64,000 nt of DNA, from NCBI GenBank assembly GCA_965369995.1, contig CBDURO010000001.1, forward strand, positions 62,001 through 126,000. The letters run 5' to 3'. Origin of the DNA: JAHJCW01 sp965369995. Lineage in GTDB: Bacteria > Fidelibacterota > Marinisomatia > Marinisomatales > JAHJCW01. The notes beneath the pieces were generated by a model. It worked only from the letters and a program-made list of their open reading frames with translations. It ran no database searches and had not been told where the DNA came from. The translations under genes and the position numbers were made by a program. Of this stretch, positions 26,875 to 36,152 are shown one piece after another (the first letter of the stretch is position 1; the number at the start of each line of letters is the position of its first letter).

Positions 26875-28125
26875 CTAAGTATTATTTGTGTATTTCTTAA
26901 ATACAAGAACTCCGTTATGACCACCAAATCCAAATGAATTAGACATTACTGAATTTATCTCAAATGATTGTGATTTATTAGGAATGTAGTCTAAATCGCA
27001 TTCAGGATCAGGAGATTGATAATTTATTGTTGGTGGTGCAATTTGTTGCTGAATTGTTTTAACAGTCGCTACTGCTTCAACAGCACCGCTGGCACCAAGT
27101 AAATGACCTGTCATTGATTTTGTTGAGCTTATCTTCAGTTTATCAGCATATTCTCCAAAAACAGTTCGGATTGCCTTTGATTCGTTTTTATCGTTATGGG
27201 GAGTAGATGTACCATGAGCATTAATATAACTGATATCTTCCGGTTTTAATCCGGCATTTGCAATAGCTCGTTGCATTGCTTTTGCACCACCGATACCACC
27301 TTCTGATGGTTGAGTTACATGATAGGCATCATCTGATGCTCCATAACCGGCTAATTCTACCAGAATTGGTGCATTACGAGCTTTAGCGTGTTTTTCAGTC
27401 TCAATTACTAAGATTCCGGATCCTTCGCTGAGTATGAATCCATCTCGATTCAAATCAAATGGTCGGCTTGCAGCTTTAGGATCATCATTACGTGTCGATA
27501 ATGCTCGCATATTTGCAAAACCTGCAATCGTTAATGGTAGTACGCTTGCTTCAGATCCACCTGTAATTATTGCTTCGGCATCTCCGGCTTGTATCAATCG
27601 CAGAGCGATACCAATTGCATCGGTACCGGAAGCGCAAGCAGATACAATAGTTTGATTAGGTCCTTTTAAATTCCAACGGATTGCGATATGTCCCGCAGCA
27701 ATATTGGCAATCATTTTTGGGACGAAGTGTGGGGATACCCGTTTGGGACCTTTATTTTGTAATACATTTTGTTGCTCAACTAAAGTCGCAACTCCGCCAA
27801 CCCCTGAACCAATTATTACTCCAATTTTATCTGGGTCTAACGTACTAGAATCTAATTTTGCATTCTTAATTGCTTCCTTTGCAGCAACAAGTGCTAAAAT
27901 AGAAAATCTGTCTAGTTTTCGAGCATCTTTACGATCAAGATGATCTTCGTAATTGAAGTTTTTTATTTCACCGGCTATAGTAACTGAATGATCTGTTGTA
28001 TCATAACTTTTAATACTGTCAATTCCGCTCTTACCAGCGACTAATGCCGACCAAAATGTATCTACATTATTACCATTGGGGGCGATCGCCCCCAATCCAG
28101 TTATAACAACTTTAGGTTTTAACAT
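26875..28125 (-). CDS. fabF: 3-oxoacyl-ACP synthase II
   Basis: Chain-elongating condensing enzyme of type II fatty-acid synthesis. The 416-aa protein has the Cys-His-His triad: Cys164 (VSACASGTD), His304 (NAHGTSTPHND) and His341 (MTGHLLGASG). It lies 12 bases after acpP and ends a few bases before the presumed rnc start. The full-length thiolase fold and intact triad separate it from chain-length-factor homologues. Confidence 0.95.
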   Translation of the reverse strand: MLKPKVVITGLGAIAPNGNNVDTFWSALVAGKSGIDSIKSYDTTDHSVTIAGEIKNFNYEDHLDRKDARKLDRFSILALVAAKEAIKNAKLDSSTLDPDKIGVIIGSGVGGVATLVEQQNVLQNKGPKRVSPHFVPKMIANIAAGHIAIRWNLKGPNQTIVSACASGTDAIGIALRLIQAGDAEAIITGGSEASVLPLTIAGFANMRALSTRNDDPKAASRPFDLNRDGFILSEGSGILVIETEKHAKARNAPILVELAGYGASDDAYHVTQPSEGGIGGAKAMQRAIANAGLKPEDISYINAHGTSTPHNDKNESKAIRTVFGEYADKLKISSTKSMTGHLLGASGAVEAVATVKTIQQQIAPPTINYQSPDPECDLDYIPNKSQSFEINSVMSNSFGFGGHNGVLVFKKYTNNT

Positions 28126-28137
28126 ATATAGTCAATA

Positions 28138-28371
28138 TTATTTTAATTTATCTTCTATATAATCAACTACTGCTTTAACGGTTGTTAAAGTCTCGGCATC
28201 TTCATCTGGAATTTCTAAATCAAATTCTTCTTCCAACGTCATAATTAATTCAACTGTATCAAGAGAGTCAGCACCAAGATCATCAATGAAAGATGCTTCC
28301 GGTGTAATCTGAGATTCTTCAACTCCCAGTTTATCAATTATTGCTTCTTTAATTTTAGCAGCTGTGTTCAT
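28138..28371 (-). CDS. acpP: Acyl carrier protein
   Basis: Small acidic carrier of growing acyl chains, 77 aa. The phosphopantetheine attachment Ser36 is in GADSLDTVEL. It sits between fabG and fabF, as in most fab clusters. Composition is strongly acidic with a four-helix pattern and no odd features. Confidence 0.96.
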   Translation of the reverse strand: MNTAAKIKEAIIDKLGVEESQITPEASFIDDLGADSLDTVELIMTLEEEFDLEIPDEDAETLTTVKAVVDYIEDKLK

Positions 28372-28385
28372 TTTTACCTCATTAT

Positions 28386-29132
28386 TTATGACATGACCAT
28401 TCCACCATCCACGGTGAAAGTTTGCCCGGTGATGTACCCTGCTTCATCTGATGCTAAAAAACACACTGTTGCGGCAACATCTATTGCTTGGCCAATACGA
28501 CCTAACGGAATTTGCTCAATCAATGCATTTTTCATTTTTTCGGGTAACCGATTAGTCATGTCGGTTTCAATATATCCAGGGGCAATACAATTTGCGGTAA
28601 TTCCCCTAGATGCTAATTCTTTTGCAGTAGCCTTAGTTAAACCAATTAGGCCAGCTTTGGAAGCAGCGTAATTAGCTTGTCCGGCATTTCCAATTAATCC
28701 AACTATCGATGAAATATTTATTATACGACCACTGCGCTGTTTCATCATATGTCTGGTAACCGCTTTAGTTCCGTTAAATGCGCCCTTTAAATTTGTATCA
28801 ATAACAACGTTCCAATCTTCATCCGACATGCGCATTATTAAGTTGTCTTTTGTAACTCCGGCATTGTTTACAAGTATATCAACCGAACCAAATTTTTCAA
28901 TAACAGATTTTGCAAGTTCTTGAAATATTTCTCCGTTAGATATATCGCAAGCCATTGCGATGGCTGTAAAACCCTGTTCATTAATACCTTTTGCTACTTT
29001 CTCAACATCGGAAAGCGATCTGCTAACGCAAACTGTTTTAGCACCAACTTTAGCGATTTGCTCTGCAATAACTTTGCCAATGCCGCGGGAAGCGCCTGTT
29101 ACAATCGCAACTTTATTTTCTAAATTATTCAT
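28386..29132 (-). CDS. fabG: 3-oxoacyl-ACP reductase
   Basis: NADPH-dependent reductase of fatty-acid elongation, 248 aa. The short-chain dehydrogenase landmarks are TGASRGIGK (12-20), NNAGVTKDN (89-97) and the Ser142, Tyr155, Lys159 triad (NISS and YAASK). The C-terminus ends TVDGGMVMS. Its ATG overlaps the fabD end by 8 bases. Confidence 0.95.
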   Translation of the reverse strand: MNNLENKVAIVTGASRGIGKVIAEQIAKVGAKTVCVSRSLSDVEKVAKGINEQGFTAIAMACDISNGEIFQELAKSVIEKFGSVDILVNNAGVTKDNLIMRMSDEDWNVVIDTNLKGAFNGTKAVTRHMMKQRSGRIINISSIVGLIGNAGQANYAASKAGLIGLTKATAKELASRGITANCIAPGYIETDMTNRLPEKMKNALIEQIPLGRIGQAIDVAATVCFLASDEAGYITGQTFTVDGGMVMS

Positions 29133-30048
29133 TAATATAAGAATTTACATCATTATTTGTTTCAATACCTGATGAATTAATATTTCTATCGATTCGTTTT
29201 GTTAATCCCTGCAAAACTCGGCCCGGACCTACTTCTACAAAGTTTGTAACACCGTCATTAATCATATTTAATATTGAAACCTGCCAAAGAATAGCATTTT
29301 CCAATTGTTGAATTAATCTTTCTCGGATTTCCTCAGATTTTATTACAGGTTTTGCAGTAACATTAGAATAGATCGGAAAATTTGCATCAGATATTTCAAT
29401 TGAATTTAGCTTATTTGTTAATGCTTCTTTCGCATTTGACATTAGCGGTGAATGAAATGCGCCACTCACGTTTAACTCTATTACTTTTCTTGCTCCTGCT
29501 TCTTTTGCAAGATTCATTGCATAATTTACCGCTTTAACTTCTCCTGAAATTACAATTTGTCCCGGTGCATTAAAATTTGCGGGTACAACAATTCCTTTTT
29601 CATTACTCTTTCCGCAAATTTCTTCAATTTTATCTTTATCTAATCCAATGATGGCAGCCATAGTACTATTCATAATTTCACCGGCTTGTTGCATACTTTC
29701 AGCACGAAGTTTTACTAGATGTAATCCTGTTTCAAAAGAAAAAGCACCACTTATAGTCAAAGCTGAATATTCTCCTAAGCTATGACCGGCGGCTGCAATA
29801 GGAATTATATTTTTTTGTAAGAGTATCTCCCCTAATATTACACTCACTAGGTATATGGCAGGTTGGGTGAATTGTGTCTGTCTTAGAATTTCATCTGGGC
29901 CGTTAAATATGATATCTTTCAGGTCTAATCCCATTATATTATTGGCTAAATCAAAATACTTTTTACCTAAATCTGTATCATGATATAAGTCAAGCCCCAT
30001 ACCAACTTTTTGGGATGCTTGTCCTGGAAATAAAAAGGCGGTTTTCAT
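29125..30048 (-). CDS. fabD: Malonyl-CoA:ACP transacylase
   Basis: Loads malonyl groups onto acyl carrier protein. The 307-aa protein begins AFLFPGQASQ, has the nucleophile Ser90 in GHSLGEYSAL, and the catalytic His in SGAFHSPLM (about residue 199). It follows fabH by one base and overlaps fabG. Length and motifs are typical. Confidence 0.94.
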   Translation of the reverse strand: MKTAFLFPGQASQKVGMGLDLYHDTDLGKKYFDLANNIMGLDLKDIIFNGPDEILRQTQFTQPAIYLVSVILGEILLQKNIIPIAAAGHSLGEYSALTISGAFSFETGLHLVKLRAESMQQAGEIMNSTMAAIIGLDKDKIEEICGKSNEKGIVVPANFNAPGQIVISGEVKAVNYAMNLAKEAGARKVIELNVSGAFHSPLMSNAKEALTNKLNSIEISDANFPIYSNVTAKPVIKSEEIRERLIQQLENAILWQVSILNMINDGVTNFVEVGPGRVLQGLTKRIDRNINSSGIETNNDVNSYINE

Positions 30049-30049
30049 A

Positions 30050-31033
30050 TTAATTTCCCCATCTAATCAATATAGAACCCCATGTGAAACCTGCTCCAAA
30101 TGATGATGTTAATACTAAATCTCCGTTCTTAATGAGTCCATTTGATACTGCTTCGTCCATACCAATTGGAATCGTTGCGTCAGTTGTATTACCATATTTA
30201 TCAATATTAATTAAAACGCGTTCCTTAGGGATTCGGCATCGTTTTGCAGCAGCATCAATAATTCGTTTATTAGCCTGATGTGGGATGAATAGTTTAACGT
30301 CATCACCGGTAAAATTATTCTTTTTCAGAATGTCGGAACTAATGTCAGCCATTCCTTTAACGGCAAATTTAAAAACGGTTTTTCCGTCTTGACGTACATA
30401 ATGCATTTTTTTCTTAATAGTATCAGCTGAAGCCGGATGCAAACTGCCACCGCCCGGCATTATAAGAGACTCACCACCTGATCCATCGATCCTCAATAGT
30501 GAATCAATGATACCATTATTATTTTTAGATGGTTCAAGTAATACACCGCCGGCGCCGTCCCCAAATAAAACGCAAGTATTTCTATCAGTGAAATCAATAA
30601 TTGAACTCATTGCATCCACACCGATGACAATAACCTTTTTATAATTACCTGATTCTATAAATTTTGCACCAGTCTCCAGGGCATATAAAAATCCGGTACA
30701 CGCACCGGAGAGATCAAATCCCCAACAATTTTGAGCATCCAAATTATGTTGTACACGGGCAGCAGTTGATGGCAAAAATGTATCAGGTGTTATGGTAGCA
30801 ATAATTATTAAGTCTATTTCATTTTTATTAGTATTAGACCGTTCCAATAGAATTTTTGCGACTTCGGTTGCCATATACGCAGAAGCTTGACCTTCAGATA
30901 CTAAACGACGAGTCTCAATTCCTGTTCGTGTCCTGATCCACTCATCGGTTGTATCAACCATTTTCTCCAAATCAAAATTAGATAAAACTCGCTCTGGAAG
31001 ATATTTAGCTGTTGTTGTTATCGCTACTTTCAT
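30050..31033 (-). CDS. fabH: 3-oxoacyl-ACP synthase III
   Basis: Starts fatty-acid synthesis by condensing acyl-CoA with malonyl-ACP. The 327-aa protein has Cys112 (SGACTGF), His in IPHQANKRI and Asn in YGNTTDATIP, the Cys-His-Asn triad. Its start overlaps the plsX stop by 4 bases. Confidence 0.95.
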   Translation of the reverse strand: MKVAITTTAKYLPERVLSNFDLEKMVDTTDEWIRTRTGIETRRLVSEGQASAYMATEVAKILLERSNTNKNEIDLIIIATITPDTFLPSTAARVQHNLDAQNCWGFDLSGACTGFLYALETGAKFIESGNYKKVIVIGVDAMSSIIDFTDRNTCVLFGDGAGGVLLEPSKNNNGIIDSLLRIDGSGGESLIMPGGGSLHPASADTIKKKMHYVRQDGKTVFKFAVKGMADISSDILKKNNFTGDDVKLFIPHQANKRIIDAAAKRCRIPKERVLINIDKYGNTTDATIPIGMDEAVSNGLIKNGDLVLTSSFGAGFTWGSILIRWGN

Positions 31034-32034
31034 TTGTATGCTTCTAAGTGGGCAGCCAATTCGGTTTTTGTATATTCGATTAATTTATTATCGATACTCT
31101 TTCTTGCTAATAATATAGAGTTTAAAAAGGATTTTGGACCGGAACTTCCATGACAGACTATTGCAATTCCGTTCACTCCCAAGAGAGGAGTTCCACCATG
31201 TTCCTCGTAATCATATTTTTTCTTGATATTATTAAATATTGGTCTAATAAGCAATCCACCGAGTTTATAACGTAAGCTACTTCCTATACCGGATTTGATA
31301 GAATTATAAAATACATTCATCCAACCCTCACCAAACTTGAGAATTGTATTTCCAACAAATCCATCGCAGATTAATACATTTGCTTCGCCATCAAGAAGAT
31401 GTCTTCCCTCAACGTTACCATAAAAGTTTGGAAGCTCTTTTTTTAATAATTGGTATGCTTTTTTATATAGTTCGCTGCCTTTTGTTGATTCTTCACCTAT
31501 ATTGATTAAACCAATTTTCGGATTCTTTTGTTTTTCAACAAATTCCAAATAATGTGAAGCCATAATGGCAAATTGTAGTAAATGTTCAGGTTTAGCATCG
31601 GGATTAGCGCCGACATCGCAGATCACTTTCCCACCGGTTTCCGATGGAATATAAGCAGCAAGAGCTGGTCTTTTTACGTTTGGTATACGACCAAGTAAAA
31701 GAGTTGCAGCGGTCATAACCGCTCCGGTATGTCCGGCACTGATAAACCCATCGGCCTTACCGTCTTTTAATAACCGAATACCTTGAACAATTGGGGAATC
31801 AGATTTTTTTTTAATTACTGTCAATCCCGAATCGTGCATTTCGACAGTTTGAGTAGTATGATGAATAGAAATTCGATCGGGAATACTACCGCTAAATTCT
31901 TCAGTGATAGCATTTTTATCACCGATTAGTATTAAATGTACGTCAACCGGTGTAATAGTTAATGCTTTCAATGCGCCTTGAACAGCAGCATTTGGCGCAT
32001 TATCGCCACCCATGGCGTCTAAAACAAATTTCAT
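31030..32034 (-). CDS. plsX: Phosphate acyltransferase PlsX
   Basis: Converts acyl-ACP to acyl-phosphate, the acyl donor of the PlsX/PlsY phospholipid route. The 334-aa protein begins KFVLDAMGGDNAP and has SAGHTGAVMTAA and VCDVGANPDAKP, all family landmarks. It lies 9 bases after rpmF, in the classic yceD-rpmF-plsX-fab order. Confidence 0.95.
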   Translation of the reverse strand: MKFVLDAMGGDNAPNAAVQGALKALTITPVDVHLILIGDKNAITEEFSGSIPDRISIHHTTQTVEMHDSGLTVIKKKSDSPIVQGIRLLKDGKADGFISAGHTGAVMTAATLLLGRIPNVKRPALAAYIPSETGGKVICDVGANPDAKPEHLLQFAIMASHYLEFVEKQKNPKIGLINIGEESTKGSELYKKAYQLLKKELPNFYGNVEGRHLLDGEANVLICDGFVGNTILKFGEGWMNVFYNSIKSGIGSSLRYKLGGLLIRPIFNNIKKKYDYEEHGGTPLLGVNGIAIVCHGSSGPKSFLNSILLARKSIDNKLIEYTKTELAAHLEAYK

Positions 32035-32043
32035 AGAATAGAG

Positions 32044-32223
32044 TTATTCAGCAGCAGAAATAACTGGTCGTCCTCTATAATAACCGCAATTAGGACATGC
32101 ATGATGCGGCATCTTGGTATCACTACATTGTGGACATGTCATATATGAAACATGTTGTGTTTTATAATGAGTGCGACGTTTACGTCCGCGTGCTTTTGAT
32201 TGCCTAGTTTTTGGTAGTGCCAT
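32044..32223 (-). CDS. rpmF: Ribosomal protein bL32
   Basis: A 59-aa large-subunit ribosomal protein. It begins MALPKTRQSKARGRKRRTH and has the zinc-binding form, with Cys30, Cys33, Cys43 and Cys46 (TCPQC and ACPNC). It lies between yceD and plsX, the conserved position. Zinc-containing bL32 implies dependence on zinc supply. Confidence 0.93.
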   Translation of the reverse strand: MALPKTRQSKARGRKRRTHYKTQHVSYMTCPQCSDTKMPHHACPNCGYYRGRPVISAAE

Positions 32224-32244
32224 TTTATCTCCAAATATTTTTGG

Positions 32245-32745
32245 CTAATTGCCTTTTAAATTTTTTAATACTTCCCAGGGACTATCTTTTACTTCAATGG
32301 AACACCCGCAGTTTCCTTCATTTAAATTTGTACCACAATTGAGACAAAGACCTTTGCAATCCTCTCTACAAATACTCTTCATTTGTTTTTCTAAGAAGAT
32401 AAGTTCCCGGAATAATGAGTTTAAATCAATTTCATTATCATCTTGAGAAAAGTGTAGTACATCGTCAGAATCATCTTGTAATAATTCATCATAATCAGTT
32501 AACCAAAAATTAAAATCAGTAGTTCTTAAATCGTGAAAATTAGTTAAACACTTGTCACAAGTTTGTTCAAACGGAATTTTTAAGGTACCACTGACATGAT
32601 AACCATTTGAACTCCGTTCAGCAGATAATTCACATTTTATCGTATCTTTATAAAAATTCAATTCATCTGAAAGAAATTGATTTGTATCAATATCAAATAA
32701 CTTTTTGCTTAATCCTTTATCTAATTCAGTACGATAAAGCTTCAT
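32245..32745 (-). CDS. yceD: YceD/DUF177 family protein
   Basis: A 166-aa protein of the DUF177 family, which is linked to 23S rRNA accumulation in other organisms and is nearly always encoded before rpmF, as here. It carries several Cys pairs (CDKC near the middle, CLNC and CGC near the C-terminus) and a conserved acidic middle. No catalytic role is known. It starts the rpmF-plsX-fab transcript. Confidence 0.85.
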   Translation of the reverse strand: MKLYRTELDKGLSKKLFDIDTNQFLSDELNFYKDTIKCELSAERSSNGYHVSGTLKIPFEQTCDKCLTNFHDLRTTDFNFWLTDYDELLQDDSDDVLHFSQDDNEIDLNSLFRELIFLEKQMKSICREDCKGLCLNCGTNLNEGNCGCSIEVKDSPWEVLKNLKGN

Positions 32746-32803
32746 ATTTTGGCTGCAAAAGTAAGGATTTAATAAAGTTTATACAAGTTTAAATAGGAGA
32801 AAT

Positions 32804-33979
32804 CTAATCAGTAGAATCTTCTTTTGCTTTTTCACTGGCATCATCAATATTTTGGTCAGATTCATCGTCAGAAATATCGTCTTCATCACTGCGATACAAT
32901 AGGTTCTCATCATTAGATTTTTTCTTAAATATTATAAATATAATTGTCTCACCAACAGATAAGATTGATAAACCATAAGAAACTATTGACATGAAAAGAA
33001 TAAACAGAATTATTGCAACTATTGTACCTGCAATATATTCGGTACTTGATAATGCAGCTCCATCTTGCAATGATAGTAATGTTTGTTGATTTACTATATC
33101 ACAATGCAAGGCAGAAGACTGTGTAAAATTGCAAAAACCAAGTTGAGGATTTACTAGGTCAGTTGCCCATCCAACTATATTATGAAGTTTTGTACCCATT
33201 AACCAATCTGCACCAAATATTATATTTATCAAATTATATCCCGCAAACCAGAACCATTTGAAAATTGTAATTCCAATTACTACAATTGGCAACAGTATTA
33301 GATGATATAATACTAATCGCCATGGTTGTGACCAAGTAACAGAATAACTTTGGAAAACAGTTCCCATTGTATCTTCTTCTAATGTCGCAACAATTGCAGG
33401 ACTATATATAAGCGATGTGATAAACACAATTAGAGTATATACAGTAAATACCGAACCAAAGAAATATAGAATATAAAATAATGCAAATAGAATTTCACCG
33501 ACAAATGGAATTTTTCCTATCAACGCAAAGATGATTGCTCCAACACCAAAAAATATTGCAATAAGCAGTATTGTTACCCAGCTTAATATAATCGGATACA
33601 GATGATTTTTAACAAATTTTCTCGCGTCAGCAACTGAATAAAAATCATTTCCTTTTAATTGTTTGTAGGTTATTCTCGAAACTGCGGTACATGCAAAAAA
33701 TATTGAGATCACCCAAATTGCTACACCAAACCAATATATTAAATAAGATATAAGTGAAATATTTTCCGCACAATATATACAAGGATATAATCCAAATTTA
33801 TTTACTGCATCGGAAAAATCAGCGCCTCCCAATATGAAGGCGACATATGAGAAAATCCAATATACCGCGAAGCCAAATAGATTAGCTTTTAAAAATAACC
33901 AAATCTTTTTTCCACTGAGTGCTAATCGTAGAGAACGGAAAATATCTCTAACGTCAAAATATAATTTCATAGGTTCCAT
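32804..33979 (-). CDS. Polytopic membrane protein of unknown function
   Basis: A 391-aa protein that I do not recognise. An N-terminal amphipathic stretch (FDVRDIFRSLRLALSGKKIW) precedes about seven hydrophobic helices between residues 25 and 350. Two short loops have paired Cys (PCIYC near 70). The last 40 residues are highly acidic and Ser/Asp-rich (DEDDISDDESDQ), probably a cytoplasmic tail. GAGGT lies 8 bases before the ATG. It follows the SPOR lipoprotein by 17 bases, so the two are probably cotranscribed. It could be an envelope-integrity or transport component; nothing in the sequence decides this. Confidence 0.75.
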   Translation of the reverse strand: MEPMKLYFDVRDIFRSLRLALSGKKIWLFLKANLFGFAVYWIFSYVAFILGGADFSDAVNKFGLYPCIYCAENISLISYLIYWFGVAIWVISIFFACTAVSRITYKQLKGNDFYSVADARKFVKNHLYPIILSWVTILLIAIFFGVGAIIFALIGKIPFVGEILFALFYILYFFGSVFTVYTLIVFITSLIYSPAIVATLEEDTMGTVFQSYSVTWSQPWRLVLYHLILLPIVVIGITIFKWFWFAGYNLINIIFGADWLMGTKLHNIVGWATDLVNPQLGFCNFTQSSALHCDIVNQQTLLSLQDGAALSSTEYIAGTIVAIILFILFMSIVSYGLSILSVGETIIFIIFKKKSNDENLLYRSDEDDISDDESDQNIDDASEKAKEDSTD

Positions 33980-33996
33980 AATTGTTACCTCAGTAT

Positions 33997-34773
33997 TTAT
34001 TTTTGATATTGTGTAATCCAGGTTGGTAAACCTTGGTCATTCTTAATCTTATCGGCTGCTTGCAAAGCATCATCACGAGTTGCGAATTTACCGATTCTTA
34101 TACGATATAGGATTTGATTGGACGCTGTTGTATGTTCCTGATAATATGCATCATATCCTGCTTCGATCAACCCATTTACAATCTGTGTAGCAACGTCTAT
34201 TTTCTTTTCAGCAGCAACTTGTATCGTAAAATTCGCTTCATCAATAGAAGTTGGTTGTGTTACCGTAGTAACCGGTTTTTCTTCAGTTATAACTTTTTCC
34301 TGAGTTGATACTGTGCTGCTCGATTTACTGATAACTTCATCAGCTTCTTTACTTTGTACTGTACTTCCAATATCTTCTACGACAGGTGCTCCCTCAACAG
34401 TCTCGTTTAGCCAATCATCTCTAGATTGCTGTTGTGCTGTAACTTCGGGAGTCGTTTCAATTATATCATAATTATAGATGAGTGCGCCTAATTTATCGTT
34501 GTATTTCCAAACTGTAACTTGGATAGTAAAATGTCCTGTTACGTCTGGTACAAAAATAGCTTGAGATTTATTTTCCGAAAATTGAATATCAGATAACATA
34601 AGTTCACTAGTTTCAGGCAAATCTGTAATTTTCCAAATATAGTCAAATGTACCAACTTCATTAGGTATATCTGCCTTAAGTACAAATTGCTGTCCAACAA
34701 CTCCTGTTTCGGAATCTTGCTGACAACTAAAAAGTATAATAATAATAAATCCTAATCCTAATAATCTATTCAT
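33997..34773 (-). CDS. SPOR-domain lipoprotein
   Basis: A 258-aa envelope protein. A hydrophobic signal ends in a lipobox (ILFSC, about residue 17). A beta-rich domain follows (about 25-110), then a low-complexity Thr/Val/Glu linker, and a C-terminal SPOR domain (about 180-258, FTIQVAAEKK to the end) that binds denuded septal glycan strands. It is thus expected at the division site. The lptG-type permease and dcw genes in the window fit a diderm envelope. Confidence 0.85.
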   Translation of the reverse strand: MNRLLGLGFIIIILFSCQQDSETGVVGQQFVLKADIPNEVGTFDYIWKITDLPETSELMLSDIQFSENKSQAIFVPDVTGHFTIQVTVWKYNDKLGALIYNYDIIETTPEVTAQQQSRDDWLNETVEGAPVVEDIGSTVQSKEADEVISKSSSTVSTQEKVITEEKPVTTVTQPTSIDEANFTIQVAAEKKIDVATQIVNGLIEAGYDAYYQEHTTASNQILYRIRIGKFATRDDALQAADKIKNDQGLPTWITQYQK

Positions 34774-34845
34774 ATCACTATCCTATTAATTATTTTTTGT
34801 GACTTATGTACTAAATTTGACGCTCAATTGTGAAAAAAACAATAT

Positions 34846-35271
34846 CTATTGACAGGAAATCAAATCAACTTCCGAAAAGAAAAATCCGATCTCAAATGCT
34901 GCATTTTCATCACTATCAGAGCCGTGTACGGCGTTTTCGCCAAGACTTGTTGCATAAAATTTACGGATTGTTCCGTCATTAGCATCGGCTGGATTAGTTG
35001 CACCAATAGTTTTACGCCATTCTTCGACTGCATTTTCTTTTTCTAAAGCTAAAATCCAACAAGGACCGGAAGACATAAAATTAGTTAATTCTTCGAAGAA
35101 TGGTTTTCCTTTATGTACAGCATAAAATCCTTTTGCTTGAGTAAGGGTCATGTGTGTTAATCGTGCTGATAAAATTTTAAATCCGGATTTTATAATTTGA
35201 TCAATTATTTTTCCGGAATAATTATTTTTTACCGCATCAGGTTTAATTATCGCAAATGTTCTGTTTGTCAT
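34846..35271 (-). CDS. ndk: Nucleoside diphosphate kinase
   Basis: Balances nucleoside triphosphates by phosphotransfer. The 141-aa protein has the active-site His116 in NAVHGSDS and the family start RTFAIIKPDAV. It is encoded 8 bases after sucD, which is apt because succinyl-CoA synthetase may produce GTP that Ndk converts to ATP. Confidence 0.95.
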   Translation of the reverse strand: MTNRTFAIIKPDAVKNNYSGKIIDQIIKSGFKILSARLTHMTLTQAKGFYAVHKGKPFFEELTNFMSSGPCWILALEKENAVEEWRKTIGATNPADANDGTIRKFYATSLGENAVHGSDSDENAAFEIGFFFSEVDLISCQ

Positions 35272-35279
35272 TATTTTCT

Positions 35280-36152
35280 CTATTTAATTAAGCTTTTCAT
35301 TTTGATACCAATTTCAGCAGGATTTTCTACAACTAAAATATTGGCAGCTTTAAGAGCTTCCATTTTATCTTGTGCAGTGCCTTTTCCTCCGGCGATTATT
35401 GCACCGGCGTGTCCCATACGTCTTCCAGTTGGCGCCGTTCTTCCGGCGATGAAAGCAACAATTGGCTTAGTGAAATTATTATCAATTACCCATTGTGCTG
35501 CATCTTCTTCGTCTGTTCCGCCGATTTCGCCGATTAGCACGATACCATCGGTTTCGTTGTCTTTAGCGAAAAGAGCTAAAGCATCAACGAAATTGGTTCC
35601 GTTTATCGGATCACCGCCGATACCGATTGATGTAGATTGCCCCATTCCATTATTACTTATTTGATGTACCGCCTCATAAGTCAATGTTCCCGATCTAGAT
35701 ATAATTCCGATCTTTCCCGGTTTATGGATAAAGCCGGGCATAATACCAATTTTTGCTTTCCCCGGTGAAATAACACCCGGGCAATTCGGTCCAACTAATC
35801 TCGTCTTTTTGTTCTTTAAGAATTCATTGACAGTCACCATGTCTTTTATTGGGATACCCTCAGTGATACAAATAACCAAATTAAGTTCAGCTGCGACTGC
35901 TTCCATGATCGCATCAGCGGCAAATGCCGGCGGAACAAATATAACCGATGTATTTGCATCGGTAGCTAATTTTGCCTCGGTTACTGTGTTAAAAACAGGA
36001 ATATTATGATGAGTCTGCCCGCCTTTACCAGGAGTGACACCGGCAACAACTTTAGTTCCGTATTCAATCATTTGGCTGCTGTGGAAAGATCCTTCCTGAC
36101 CGGTAAATCCTTGTACGATTAGCCTTGTATCGTTACCTACTAAAATACTCAT
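35280..36152 (-). CDS. sucD: Succinyl-CoA synthetase alpha subunit
   Basis: Alpha subunit of the ADP/GDP-forming succinate-CoA ligase of the citric acid cycle. The 290-aa protein has the CoA-binding Rossmann domain (VQGFTGQEGSFHS) and the phosphorylated His248 in GHAGAI. It overlaps sucC by one base, in beta-alpha order. Confidence 0.95.
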   Translation of the reverse strand: MSILVGNDTRLIVQGFTGQEGSFHSSQMIEYGTKVVAGVTPGKGGQTHHNIPVFNTVTEAKLATDANTSVIFVPPAFAADAIMEAVAAELNLVICITEGIPIKDMVTVNEFLKNKKTRLVGPNCPGVISPGKAKIGIMPGFIHKPGKIGIISRSGTLTYEAVHQISNNGMGQSTSIGIGGDPINGTNFVDALALFAKDNETDGIVLIGEIGGTDEEDAAQWVIDNNFTKPIVAFIAGRTAPTGRRMGHAGAIIAGGKGTAQDKMEALKAANILVVENPAEIGIKMKSLIK

